A stretch of DNA of 64,000 nucleotides from Adiantum capillus-veneris (taxonomy: Eukaryota; Streptophyta; Polypodiopsida; Polypodiales; Pteridaceae). Shown piece after piece: positions 23,128 through 35,100 of this stretch. Positions within the stretch are counted from its first letter, which is position 1; each line of letters opens with the position of its first letter. The position numbers were made by a program, and so were the translations under genes. The DNA lies in NCBI GenBank assembly GCA_014529385.2, contig CM043952.1, positions 63,354,870 through 63,418,869 on the forward strand, written 5' to 3'. The notes under the pieces are model-generated. The model saw nothing but the letters and a program-made list of their open reading frames with translations. It was not told the origin of the DNA and made no database searches.

Positions 23128-26100
23128 TATAGCGGCTTAGTACTTAGGCACCATAGAAGGATGGCGAATCCCCACACCCTTCACACATACATAAGCTCAC
23201 TCCAAACACAAGACTAGGTGGCGATTCCGCACACCTCACACGGGCAAAACATTGCAAGAAACACACTCTCAAAACCTCAAGCTTTATTTAGAGAATAAGG
23301 CGATGAAATGGGGAGCATAGGGTAGGGGAAAGAGAAGGGAGAGAGCGGTAGAGCACATGGCGGATAGGTGGGAGTTGATGGCGAAGACTCGCACGAGGGT
23401 TATGGCCATCATCCTTCATTTAGCTGCCCTTCATCTTCGATAGCCCAAGGGTATAGAGGTCATGCTCAAGTCGAGCATGGTGACTGCAGTGATGGTGATG
23501 GTGTGGGTGTGTGTGTGTGCGCTAGGCACACACAGTGTATAGTGTACTATCTGGTGATGTTGTGTGTGTCGTTAGTGTGATGGTGACCCCTCTTTATATA
23601 GGGGAGGATTTCTAGAATCTTAGAAATCAAGAAATTATTATCTGCACCGGCCATGTGACTGTGGGTCCTACTTGTCTGGCTGTGTATATATGCGCTAGAA
23701 CAGCAGTCTCATGAGAGAGAGACTAAGAGAGAGAGATGGGTTGATGAAAAAAATGAGTGAGATGGAAAATAAGTAATTACAAGTGGGAAGAGAGAGGAGT
23801 GTGTACAAAGGTAAATCTGTGTGCAGATGTGGGTGTACACTAGAAAAAAATCCGATAACCATCATGTAAAGGTGGGTCTGTGGACACCTTTTTCAGTAGA
23901 ACTGAGTGTGTGAGTGTGGGGGAGGCCATCTGGCTACAAGACAAGAGAGATTTCGAATTTTAGAGAGAGGGGGGGTATTTGGATCATGAGAGAGTGTAGG
24001 AGAGAGAAAAAAGGGGGTGGGGTATGCTATTTTGGAAGATAGGAGAGGTGGCATGTGACAAAGAACGTATTATTGGTGAGGACAGGTGTGGGGTAGCTTG
24101 AGGGGAGAGAGAAAGGAGAAAGGACAAGGAGAAGAGAGAGGGGGTTGACCTTTTGAGTGGAGGAAAAGAAAAGGGACACACGGTGGGGCAACAGTGAAGA
24201 AAAAGGAGGTAGGGTGGGGATGGGCTGCCCTTTAGGCACGAGGTGGCCTATTTTACCTTTCTCACTTATTTACATACTCATACTTTATTTATTTTCTTAC
24301 TTTTCCAACGCCTTTTATCACTCCCTCCCTAAGAGGGGGTTTCGATGGGGTGGGGAAGAGAGAAGAGGGGTATGGGAGCCTGGCTTGTGAAAATCCCCCA
24401 TCAACGGTAGGAGATCTGCTGTCGCTAGGCTGATTTGTAAGTTGCAAACGCTGGGGCTGATCTGCACTGAAGAAAAACGTCGGTCCTTGGTGGCTGAAAA
24501 CGCTAGGTTGCCTGCCCGGGGGGTCTCCCAAAACGTTAGGACTGAAAATGTATCTGCTGCAGAAAACGCTAGAAGATCTGCTATGGCTAGGTTGATCTGC
24601 AAGTTGCAAACGTTGGGGCTGATCTGCACTGAAGAAGAACGCTGGTCCTTGGTGGTTGAAAACGCTAGGTTGCTTGTCGGGGGGGGGGGTCCTTGCTGAG
24701 AAGGTGCACTGTCAGACTTGTGGTCTTTGCTGCCTCTTCTGCTAGAAAGTGCTAGCGCTAGGTTTTCTTATATATTGCCCGAGTCAAATTGCCCTACCCA
24801 GTTTCCCAACAAAGTCACTTATTAATAATAAGTGAAAAATGGCTAAAATAGGAAAAATAGGTCTGTGCACTATAAAAATGCTCCTGATGTTCTGATAGTA
24901 ATTTGATGATCATGATGTGTGCAACGAGAGGATATGCATCTACTCTAACTGTCTGGACATGCACGGTCTGCGAACAGACTCTCAAAAGTGCCAGAATACT
25001 TCCTGAGCTAAGCTAAGTGAACCCTTGTCATGAAGTAGCTTGTCCACATGCACATAGGGTTAGATGTGCACGTGACATCTCCTCCTTTTTAAAGTGAGGT
25101 ACTGGTACCTAACTGTATGGCGTCGAGGGAGATCGCCAACAACGTCTGGAATCGTGGAAAGGACTCTTTGCCGGCCCACTCTGATGCGTGGGTCATGCGA
25201 TACTTGAACTTCATAAACGTCGGCAGTTCTTGTTGCTTTGGGCCGCGCCGAAAGCGACACAAAGTCATCTGTGGCTCCTTCAATGCTTCAACTTCGTCTA
25301 TAGTCATGCGTGTACCTTCTTTAAGAATCTCCGAGGTTGAAAATTCCTGAAACCACTTCCAACGCAAAAATGAACATACCCATTCCATGTAAAGTGACTT
25401 GAAAAATTCTGCATGCAATGTAGATGAACATATAGACGGAGTGCCAAACCGTTCATCAAACATACACAAACAATGGAATCGAAACTTGTCTTTTTGATCT
25501 AAATCTATCAACTGCGGCAAATCACAATGGAAATGCCGATGCTTGATGCTCAATCCTTCTTGTGCTCTTTTAAATACCGTGTCATGCCAGCTCATTCATG
25601 AGTGAATCGTGTTCATCGTACCATATGGCATGCCTATGAAAAGGGATCACATAAGGACGGTGATTAAAATACAGGAAACCATCACGAATGAAACACTCGA
25701 ACAATGCGTGCTAACTAATCATATGCATACATAATACTTTCTGTGAGGGTTCTTGGGACCTCGACTCGAGAGCCAAGATCAGTTCTTCGTGATTGATCGA
25801 ATCTGCAATGAGGTCAGCTTCACTAGACTAAGTATCAACTAAACCATCATCCTTGTGAACAATCACATCTTTATCCTGCAAATCATCATCCTTGTGAATA
25901 ATCACATTTGTATCATGCAAATCATGCGTGTCGTGCTTTGGAGAAGAAAAGACTGAGAGAGTCTTCTTCTCCTGATTCTTTTCAATCTTCGCCTGCACGT
26001 TAGAAATGAGAGATGAAGAATGAACAACTTGCTCCCCACGAATGACAATGGAAGAGTCGCTTTTGGTATTGAAAGCGAACGTATTTTCTGCCCAATTAAT

Positions 26101-29100
26101 GAGAGGGTTATGCTCACTAAACCATCGAATGCCCAAAAGCATGCGGAAGGACACTTGTTGCATTGTGAATAACACATCAAGGCACTCTCGTGTAATGAGA
26201 GTCGATACCGGGAGCGAAGCCCGACACCTTGAAAGAAGATGTCTTGCTAACCTCCAAGCGGGCTCTTTCGACAAGAGAGGGACTAATCACATCTTGCATA
26301 CTACCAGAATTGTAAGGTGCAGCGGAAGTGAATGTTGAACTTTGCTCAAGATGAGTGCTCCGAACTGTGCTCAAGGTTCGTTTTACTTACGGAAGGGAGA
26401 GCATTCCGCTCCTTAGTGAGAGAGTGCAATGGACACAAACAAAGTGGTGAACACTGTGAATGAAGGTGGTGAGACTGAGAGATAGAGAGAGAAGAGAATA
26501 CGACACCAGAGACGTTGTCAATCCCTCCTCCGAAGGCCCCACTCTCTATGGCGAGAGCGGTCTACTTATGATTGCACAAATCTCTACAATGCTTGGACTT
26601 GCCGATGATGTCGACGACCATGAGGACGACGACGAAACGGCTGAAATCTGAAAATGCTAAGGGCTGAAATCTGCAAATCTTTATCTGCTGAATTCTGACT
26701 CTACGGCGATGACGACGGCGATGACGACAATGCAACGACGACGATGCTGAAATCTGCGTTTTCCGGGCTGAAATTGCAAACTTTGCGGGATCTGACCGTG
26801 CGGCGAGGATCTGCTGCGGGAAGGTGAGATCTGCGAGTTTCGGTGGTTCTACTGCGGGTACTGATTACTGAAAATTGAAAAAGCTGAGTCTAGGGCTGAT
26901 TCTGTCGCAAAGATCTGCAAAAACGCTGAGGTGTCTTGCAGATGCAAAAACGCTAGGGCTGAAAATCTTTTGTTGCTGTGGAAATCTGCTAACTGCTAGT
27001 GGATCTACTGTCTGCTGTGGTCGCCGGGCTGATCTGCTGTGCAAAAACGCCAGGGCTGGTCTATGGTGCAAAAACGCTAGTGTTGATGCTGCGTTGCAAA
27101 AACGCTAGGCCGTGCTGAGAAGTTGCTTGTTGAGCAAGTGCTGCTGCTGTTTCTTCTGCCATAAAGTGCTAGCGCTAGGTTTCTTATATACAAACTTAGT
27201 AAATTTGCCCTACCTAGTTCCCAACTAAAGTCACTTAAAAATAAAAAGTGAAAAATGTCAAAAATAGGGAAAATAGGTCTAATGCACTAGAAAATGCTCG
27301 TGATAAATTGTGATGGTAATGCTGATGATCATGTTGTGTGCAACGAGAGGATATGCATCTAATCTAAGTGTCTGGACATGCACGGTCTGCGAACAGACTC
27401 ACAAAAGTGTCAAATCACTTTCTATTCTAGACTGACTTGACTGAACTGAACCTTGGTCATGCTGTAGCTTGTCCACAGACACATAGGGTTGATGTGTCAC
27501 GTGACATCCCCTCCTTTTCAAAGTGAGGTATTGGTACCGAACTGTATGGGTCGAGGGAGATCGCCAACAAGGTCTGGAATCTTGGGAAGGACTCTTCGCC
27601 GGCCCACTCTGATGCGTGGGTCATGCGATACTTGAACTTCATAAAGGTCTACAACGCTTGCTTCTCTGGGCCGCACCGAAAGCGACACAAAGTCATCTTC
27701 AATGCTTCAACTTCGTCTATAGTCATGCGTCTACCTTCTTCAAGAATCTCCGAGGACGAAAATTCCTAAAACCACTTCCAACACAAAAACATGAACATAC
27801 CTATTCCATGTAAAGTGACTGGAAAAAATATCGTCTTCCTCAAAGACTGTGCATGCAATGTAGATAAACAAATAGACGGAGTGCCAAACCGTTCACCACA
27901 CACACGCAAACAATGAGATCGGATCTTGTCTTTCTGATCTAAATCAATCAATTGGGGCAATTCACAACGGAAATGCCCATGCTTGTTGCTCATACTTTCT
28001 TGTGCTCTTTCTACGAATGTGTCATGCCAAGGAAGAGACATGGAATGTGACTTCCTTGAATGCAAACATTTTATCTTTTCATGAGAAATCCGCATACATC
28101 TTTGCTCATCCATGAGTGAATTGTGCTCAACGTACAATATGTCACGCCTAGGAAAAGGGATCACAAACGCTGACTAAAATACAGGAAACGATCACGAATG
28201 AAACGCTCGTACATTGCGTGCTAACTAATCATTCGAACACATAATACTTCCTGGGAGGTTTCTGTGGACCTAGGCTCGAGAGCCAAGGTGAGTTCTTCCT
28301 GAGGGGGCACTTTGGACCTAGGCTCGAGAGCCAAGATCGGTTCTTCCTGATTGATCGTCTCTGCAATGAGGTTAGCTTCACTAGAGAAAGTATCCACTAA
28401 CACATCATCCTTGTGAACAATCACATCATCTTCATGCAAATCGTCATGCTTGTGAGAAATCACATCTTGATTAGGCAAATCATCATGCTCATCATTATCA
28501 TGCAATTCATCATGCTTGTCATTATCATTCAAATCATTATGCAAATCATGTAATTCCTGTGTGTCTTGCTTTGTAGAAGAAGAGACCGAGAGAGTCTCCT
28601 TTTCCCGAATCTCTTGCATCTGTGCCTACACTTGAGAAAAGAGTCGCAAGAACTCTGTCATGTGTTGGTCGCTCTTTTCTTTTCTTGCTTTGGTCTCGCG
28701 ATCAAATTCTGCTTGTCTTTCCAGGCGTGCTTGCTCGTGCTCACGCTCTATGGCTTCCATTCTTGCTTCATATACAGGATCTATGGCGGCCCTTCTTTCT
28801 GCGGATTCACGATGTATGGCCGCCATTCTTTCTGATTTTCTTGCTTTGCGTTCTAACTCCTTGTCCATCATTCTCTTGTTGAAAGCCTCCATAGGAGTTA
28901 GTGCAATCCTTGTTGTAGATGGGGAAGGGGGAGGGTCAGAAAAACCTCATGGTGGGGAAAATTCTTCTTCGCCTCTCTCATGCTCATCACCTCCGGGCGA
29001 AGTATCCATTCCGCTTCAAGTGATGACCATCCACTCAAGTCGTGGGTTCTTGTGGTCTTGGGTTCTTAAGTTCACGAGGAACTTGGGTTCTTGGGGTCCT

Positions 29101-32100
29101 TGAGGTTCTTGAGGGTCTTGGGGTTCTTGGGTTCTTAAGGTTCTTCTTTCGCTTGCAATCTATGTTAGAGAAGGATCTTTTCTTCACCCGAGTTCTGCTC
29201 TTTTCCGCGGGTGCACTCCTTGGTGGCCTTACGCTCACACCAAGGTTGCTTTTTCCCACCTCACGTAGATTGGCCGGCCGCAAAGTGCACGGTCCGCTCT
29301 CAATGAATGAAAAGAGGCACAAGGGGAGGCTGGACAAGCCCTTCTTTCTTGGGTTTCCCGTCACACTTCAAAAACACGATTAGGAATCGACACGCCCAAG
29401 AGGACTTGGGTTACGTGTGACCGCAACAAGCAAAAAAATAAAAATAAAAATTCTGTGGTTCTTTTGGTTCTTTCCTTGAGTGATACAGAACACTGCCAAA
29501 GCTCTGATACCAATGTAAGGTGCAGCGGAAGTGAATGTTGAACTTTGCTCAAGATGAGTGCTCCGACGGAAGGGAGAGCCTTCCGCTTCTTAGTGAGAGA
29601 GTGCAATGGACACAAACAAAGTGGTGAACACTGTGAATGAAGGTGCTGAGACTGAGAGATAGAGAGAGAAGAGAATACGACCACAGAGACGTTTTCAAAC
29701 CCTCCTCCGAAGGCCCCACTCTCTATGGCGAGAGCGGTCTACTTATGATTGCACAAATCTCTACAATGCTTGGACTTGCCGACGATGTCGACGACAATGA
29801 GGACGACGAGACGACTGAAATCTGCAAATCTTTATCTGTTGAATTCTGACTCTATGTCGATGACGACGATGCAACGACGACGCGCTCAGCATCTGCAGTT
29901 TTCCGGGCTGAAACTGCAAACTTCGCGGGACCTGACCTTGTGGCGAGGATCTGCTGCGGGAAGGTGAGATCTGCGAGGTTCGGTGGTTCTACTACGGGTA
30001 CTGATTGGTGAAAACTGAAAACGTTGAGTCTAGGGCTGATTCGATCGCCAAGATTTGCAAAAACGCTAGGGCTGAAAATCTTTTGTTGCGGTGGAAATCT
30101 GCTAACTGCTATAGAATCTGCTAACGCAGTGGATCGGCTGTCGGCTGTGGTCGCCGGGCTGATCTGCTGTGCAAAAAGGCCAGGGCTGGTCTATGGTGCA
30201 AAAACGCCAGTGTTGATGCTGTGTTGCAAAAACGCTAGGCCTTGCTGGGGGGATCTCGCTGAGAAGTTGCCTGTTGAGCAATTGCTCCTGCTGTCTCTTC
30301 TGCTAGAAAGTGCTAGCGCTAGGTTTCTTAGATACTAACTTAGTAAATTTGCCCTATCTAGTTCCCATTAAAAGTCACTTAAAAATAAAAAGTGAAAAAT
30401 GTCAAAAATAGGGAAAATAGGTCTAATGCACTGGAAAATGCTCCTGATGGATTCTAATGGTAATGCTGATGATCATGTTGTGTGCAACTAGAGGATATGC
30501 ACTAAGTGTCTGGACTAACTTGACTGAACTGAACCCTGGTCATGCTGTAGCTTGTCCATGGACACATAGGGTTGGATGTGTCATGTGACAAGAATCAAAC
30601 AAGACCACCATGTGTTGACCATTCACATGACCATAACGCTTCATGAGAGACTCATCAGTGGAAGGATCATGAGAAACTTGGGACACACTCATGTTGTCAT
30701 TTTATGGCATTAACAGAGGATGTGGGTTCTGTGGGTTCTTTAGATTCGCTAGATTCAATCTTAGGACATGTTCTTTTTATGTGACCCTTGATGTGACAAT
30801 GGTAACATCGACCTTCCTTAGAATGAATGCTTTGTTCTTCCGACGTGATGTATGCTCCTAAAATTCCTTGTTCTGTCTTTTCATCCGGAGTGAGCTTAGG
30901 TTTAGCAATTGTGTTTGCTTTACCCTTAGGTTCATTGTGTGAGATCTTTTCTGAGAGACTAGAGGAAGATTGGTTAGAAGAGTTACCATTCTTACCATTC
31001 TTACCGTTCTGAGGGTTCGGAGGGTTCTGAGAAGCGTGAGTGGTACTTGGAGAAGTCTTGTTTTCCTTAGGCTTTTTCTTATTGTGCTTCATCTCTTGTG
31101 CGAGAGCAATCGCTACCGCCTTGTTGAGATCTATTGGATCGAGTACCTCGACATCAAACTTGATATACTCGTCCAATCCATAAAGGAATGCCTTCTTGCG
31201 CTCATCATCCGATTTGCGTAATTGGGTATCGAGTTGCAGAACACGATTAGAGAAAGACATAACTTGCATATCATTTTGCTTGAGACCGCGCCAATTGTCT
31301 TTCAACCGTGCTAGATACTGTGGTGGCATAAACCGGGCCTTGAGCTTGTCTTGGAAGTCGGCCCAATTGAAGGAAAGGGGCGTGTCTCCGTCGGCTTCCT
31401 CTAGGTGCGCGGCCAACTGTGCCTCTTGCCATGCGTGGTACCAATTAATGGCATCACCGGCAAGGTACATGGCTGCCGTTAAAACCTTGCTATTTCTTGT
31501 CTTCTTAGTTGTCGCAAAGTAAGCATTAAATTGATGCAACCAAGAATAAATAATAGTAGCATCCATCTTACCGTCATACTTACTGAATGTCAACTTCTCG
31601 GTGACGAGGTTTTTGGAGTCCGAATCTCGGCTTGCGCCACTTGATGAACCACCAACATCTTTGGCCCGCTCGGGTTCAAGGTGAGTACCTGTAGGACCAA
31701 CTCTTGCATGCGTTGGTCTCTCTGCGCTTCATGCTCTAACTCCAACGCCGCGCGTCTGTCTTCGGCCGCCACTCGATGGGCTTCGCGTGTTTGCTCTCGC
31801 TCATGCTCAATAGCTGCCTTTCATTCTTCGGCCGCCAAGCGTGCTTGCTGACGCTCACGCTTAGGCTCCAAGGCTACCCTTTTTTCCTCGGCCGCCAAGC
31901 GCGCTTGCTCGCGCTCACGCTCCAAGTCGGCTTTCTTTCTGCTTTTCTTCCTTCGCGCTCGCAATCCAATTGTGCTTTTCTTTCTTAGGCCGCCAAGCGC
32001 GCTTGCTCGCGCTCATGCTCTAAGACTGCCATTCTTTCTTCGTGTTCACGATCAATTCTGCCTTTCTTTCGTTGCGCTTGTGCTCCAAGGCAGCGCCTTG

Positions 32101-35100
32101 CGCTTCTTGTCGTATCATCATGTCCATCATCGTCTTGACCAAAGCCTCCATAGGATTTGGTGCAATCCTTGGCGTAGATGGGGAAGGGGGAGGGTCGGAA
32201 AAACCTCCTGGTGGGGAAAATTCTTCTTCGCCACTTCCATGCTTATCACCTCCATGCGAAGTATCCATTCTGCTTCGGGTGACGACCATGCACTGAAGCT
32301 TTGGGTTCTTAAGTTCACGAGGAACTTGGGTTCTTGTGATTCTTGGGTTCTTGAGTTCTTGAGGTTCTTCTTTCGCTTGCAATTTGTATTAGAGAAAGAT
32401 CTTCTCTTACCCGAGCTCTTCTCTTTCCCGCGAGCGCACCCCTTGGCGGCCTTGCGCTACACCAAGGTTTCTTTTTTCCACGTCACGTCGATTGGCCGGC
32501 CGCTAAGTGCACGGTCCGCTCTCAATGAGTGAAAAGAGAAACAAGGGAAGGCTGGAGAAGCCCTTCTTTCTTGGGTTTCCTGTCACACTTCAAAAACACG
32601 ATAGGAATCGACATGCCCAAGTGGACTTGGGTTACGTGCGACCGCAACAAGCAAAAAAAATTTATGTGGTTCTTTCCTTGAGTGATACAGAACATTGTCA
32701 AAGCTCTGATACCAATGTAAGGTGCAGCGGATGTGAATGTTGAGCTTTGCTCAAGATGAGTGCTCCGAACTGTGCTCAAGGATTCCTTTTAATTACGGAA
32801 GGGAGAGCCTTCCGTTCCTTTAGTGAGAAAGTGCAAATGATCACAAACAAAGTGGTAAACACTGTGAATGAAGGTGTTGAGACTGAGAGAGAGAGAGAGA
32901 AGAATACGACACCAGAATGTTGTCAAACCCTCCTCCAAAGGCCCCACTCTCTATGGCGAGAGCGGTCTACTATTGATTGCACAAATGGACTTGTCGTCGA
33001 TGTCGACGACGATGAGGACGATGACGAGACGGGCTGAAAACTGCAAATGCTAAGGGCTGAAATCTGCAAATCTTGTATCTGCTGAATTCTGACTCTTATG
33101 TCGGTGACGATGGCGATGATGACGCGCTGAAAACACAGATGCTGAAATCTGCGAATAGCGGGCTGAATCTGCAAACGTTGGCTGATCTGACCGTGCGCTA
33201 AGGATCTGCTCCGGGAAGGTGAGATCTGCGAGGTTTGGGGGCTGCGGTACGGAGGTTAGCTGTTGAAAATGCAAAACGTTGGTGCAGTGATGCTGAACTG
33301 TCACCGGGAAATTGCAAACGTAAGGGATGGTCTGCTGTTCCCAAAACGCTAGGGCTAAAAATGTATCTGCTTGCAGAAAACGCTAGGAGATCTGCTGTCG
33401 CCATGCTGATCTGCAAGTTGCAAACGCTGGGGCTGATCTGCACTTGAAGAAAAACGCATGCTAGGTTGCTTGCCGGGGGGGGGGTCTTTCTGAGAAAGTG
33501 CACTGTCAGACTTGTGGTCTCTGCTGCCTCTTCTGCCAGAAAGTGCTAGCGCTAGGTTTTCTTATATATTGCCTGAGTCAAATTGCCCTACCCAGTTTCC
33601 CAACAAAGTCACTTATTAATAATAAGTGAAAAATGGCTAAAATAGGGAAAATAGGTCTGTGCATTGTAAAAATGCTTCTGATGGTAATTTGATGATTATG
33701 CTATGTGCAACCAAAGGATATGCATCTACTCTAAGTGTCTGGACATGCACGGTCTGCAGACAGACTCACAAAAGTGCCAGAACACTTCCTAAGCTATAAG
33801 CTAACTAAGCTAAATGAACCCTTGTCATGAAGTAGCTTGTCCACATGCACATAGGGTTAGAGTGCATGTGACAATACTTGTCTTTCTAAAAAACTGTGCA
33901 TGTAGTGCAGATGAACAAAGTGACGGAGTGCCAAACCGTTCATCAAACACACTCAAAAAATGGGGTCGAATCTTGACTTTCTGATCCAAATCAATGAACT
34001 GTGGCAAATCACAATGGAAATGCCGATGCTTGATGCTCAATCCTTCTTGTGCTCTTTCGGATACTGTGTCATGCCAAGGAAGAGACATGGAATGTGAATT
34101 CCTCGAATGCAAACATTTCATCTTTTCATAAGTAATCCGCATACTTCGTGCTCATTCATGAGTGAATCGTGTTCATCATACAATATGGCATGCCTATGAA
34201 AAGGGAACACCTAAAGATGGTGACTAAAATACAGGAAACCGTCACGAATGAAACACTTGAACAATGCGTACTGACTAATCATGCGCATACACAATACTTC
34301 CTGTGGGGGTTCCTTAGATCTTGACTCGAGCCAAGATCGGTTCTTCGTGATTGATCAAATCTGCAATGAGGTTAGCTTCACTAGAAAAAGCATCAACTAA
34401 ACCATCATCCTTGTGAACAATCACATCTTTATCCTGCAAATCATCATCATTGTGAATAATCACATCTTTATCATGCAAAACATATGTGTTATGCTTTGGA
34501 GAAGACAAGACTGAAAGAGTCTCCTTCTCCTGATTCTTTTCAAGCTTCTCTTGCACATTAGAAATGAGAGATGAAGAATGAACCACTTGCTCCCCACGAA
34601 TGACAATGGGAGAGTCACTTTTGGCATTGAAAGTGAAAGTATTGGCTGCCCAATCAATGAGAGGGTTATGCTCACGAAACCATCGAATGCCAAGAAGCAT
34701 ATCACATCCTGAAAGAGGAGACACTACAAATTTTTTGCGGAAGGACGCTTGTTGAACCGTGAATAAGACATCAAGGCACTCTCGTGTAATGAGAGAGTCC
34801 ATACCGGGAGCGAAGCCCGACACCTCGAAAGGAGATGTCTTGCTAACCTCCAAGCGGGCTCTTTCGACAAGAGAGTCACTTATCACATCATGCATACTGC
34901 CTGGATCAAACAATATGACAAAACACTGACCCTTCACATGACCATAACACTTAAAGAGAGACTCATCAATGGAAGGATCATGAGAAACTCGGGTCACACT
35001 CGTGTTCTCATTTATGGCATTAACAGAGGATGTGAGTTCTATGGGTTCTTTAGATTCCCTAGATTCAATCTTAGGACATGTTCTTTTTATGTGACCCTTG

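Larger units (their letters stand above)
17501..24403 (-). mobile_element. element C: gag-only LTR element with a membrane-segment ORF, inserted in an LTR
   Basis: Two LTRs of about 1.54 kb (17501-19042 and 22869-24403) flank a 3.8-kb interior on the minus strand. The LTRs read TGACG...CATCA or GATCA in plus orientation. The sequence beyond 24403 continues the interrupted LTR of element 2. The flanks ACGA (17497-17500) and ACGG (24404-24407) are a plausible 4-bp target duplication with one change. The interior has gag with CCHC, then an ORF with a hydrophobic segment. No pol is present. The LTRs differ from each other at few sites, suggesting a fairly recent insertion. Confidence 0.9.
26311..30590 (-). 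mobile_element. element 3 of the TGTAAGG-LTR family, inserted in element 2
   Basis: 3' LTR 26311-27506, interior 27507-29513, 5' LTR 29514-30590. The 5-bp target duplication AGAAT is perfect (26306-26310 and 30591-30595). The interior of 2.0 kb keeps the Gag N-terminus, the acidic linker and the unknown 3' ORF. The capsid core, CCHC and protease are deleted. Confidence 0.94.
16810..33873 (-). mobile_element. element 2 of the TGTAAGG-LTR family, inserted in element 1
   Basis: 3' LTR 16810-17500 plus 24404-25077 (split by element C), internal 25078-26310 plus 30591-32715 (split by element 3), and 5' LTR 32716-33873. It is bounded by a perfect 5-bp target duplication ATACT at 16805-16809 and 33874-33878. 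Without its two guests it is about 5.9 kb, with 3.36 kb internal sequence encoding gag, CCHC, protease and the unknown 3' ORF. Confidence 0.92.

Noticed and set aside
17440-24700. CRISPR-like array from the evenly repeated AAAACGCT/GCTGATCTGC motifs in the LTRs
   Set aside because: Spacing and repeat length are irregular, the motifs are within LTRs of known ends, and the genome is eukaryotic.
29035-29364. Minus-strand 109-aa frame rich in Pro/Arg/Thr
   Set aside because: It lies in the leader between primer site and gag of element 3, is made of GTTCTTGGG-type repeats, and has no counterpart of the same frame in elements 1 and 2.
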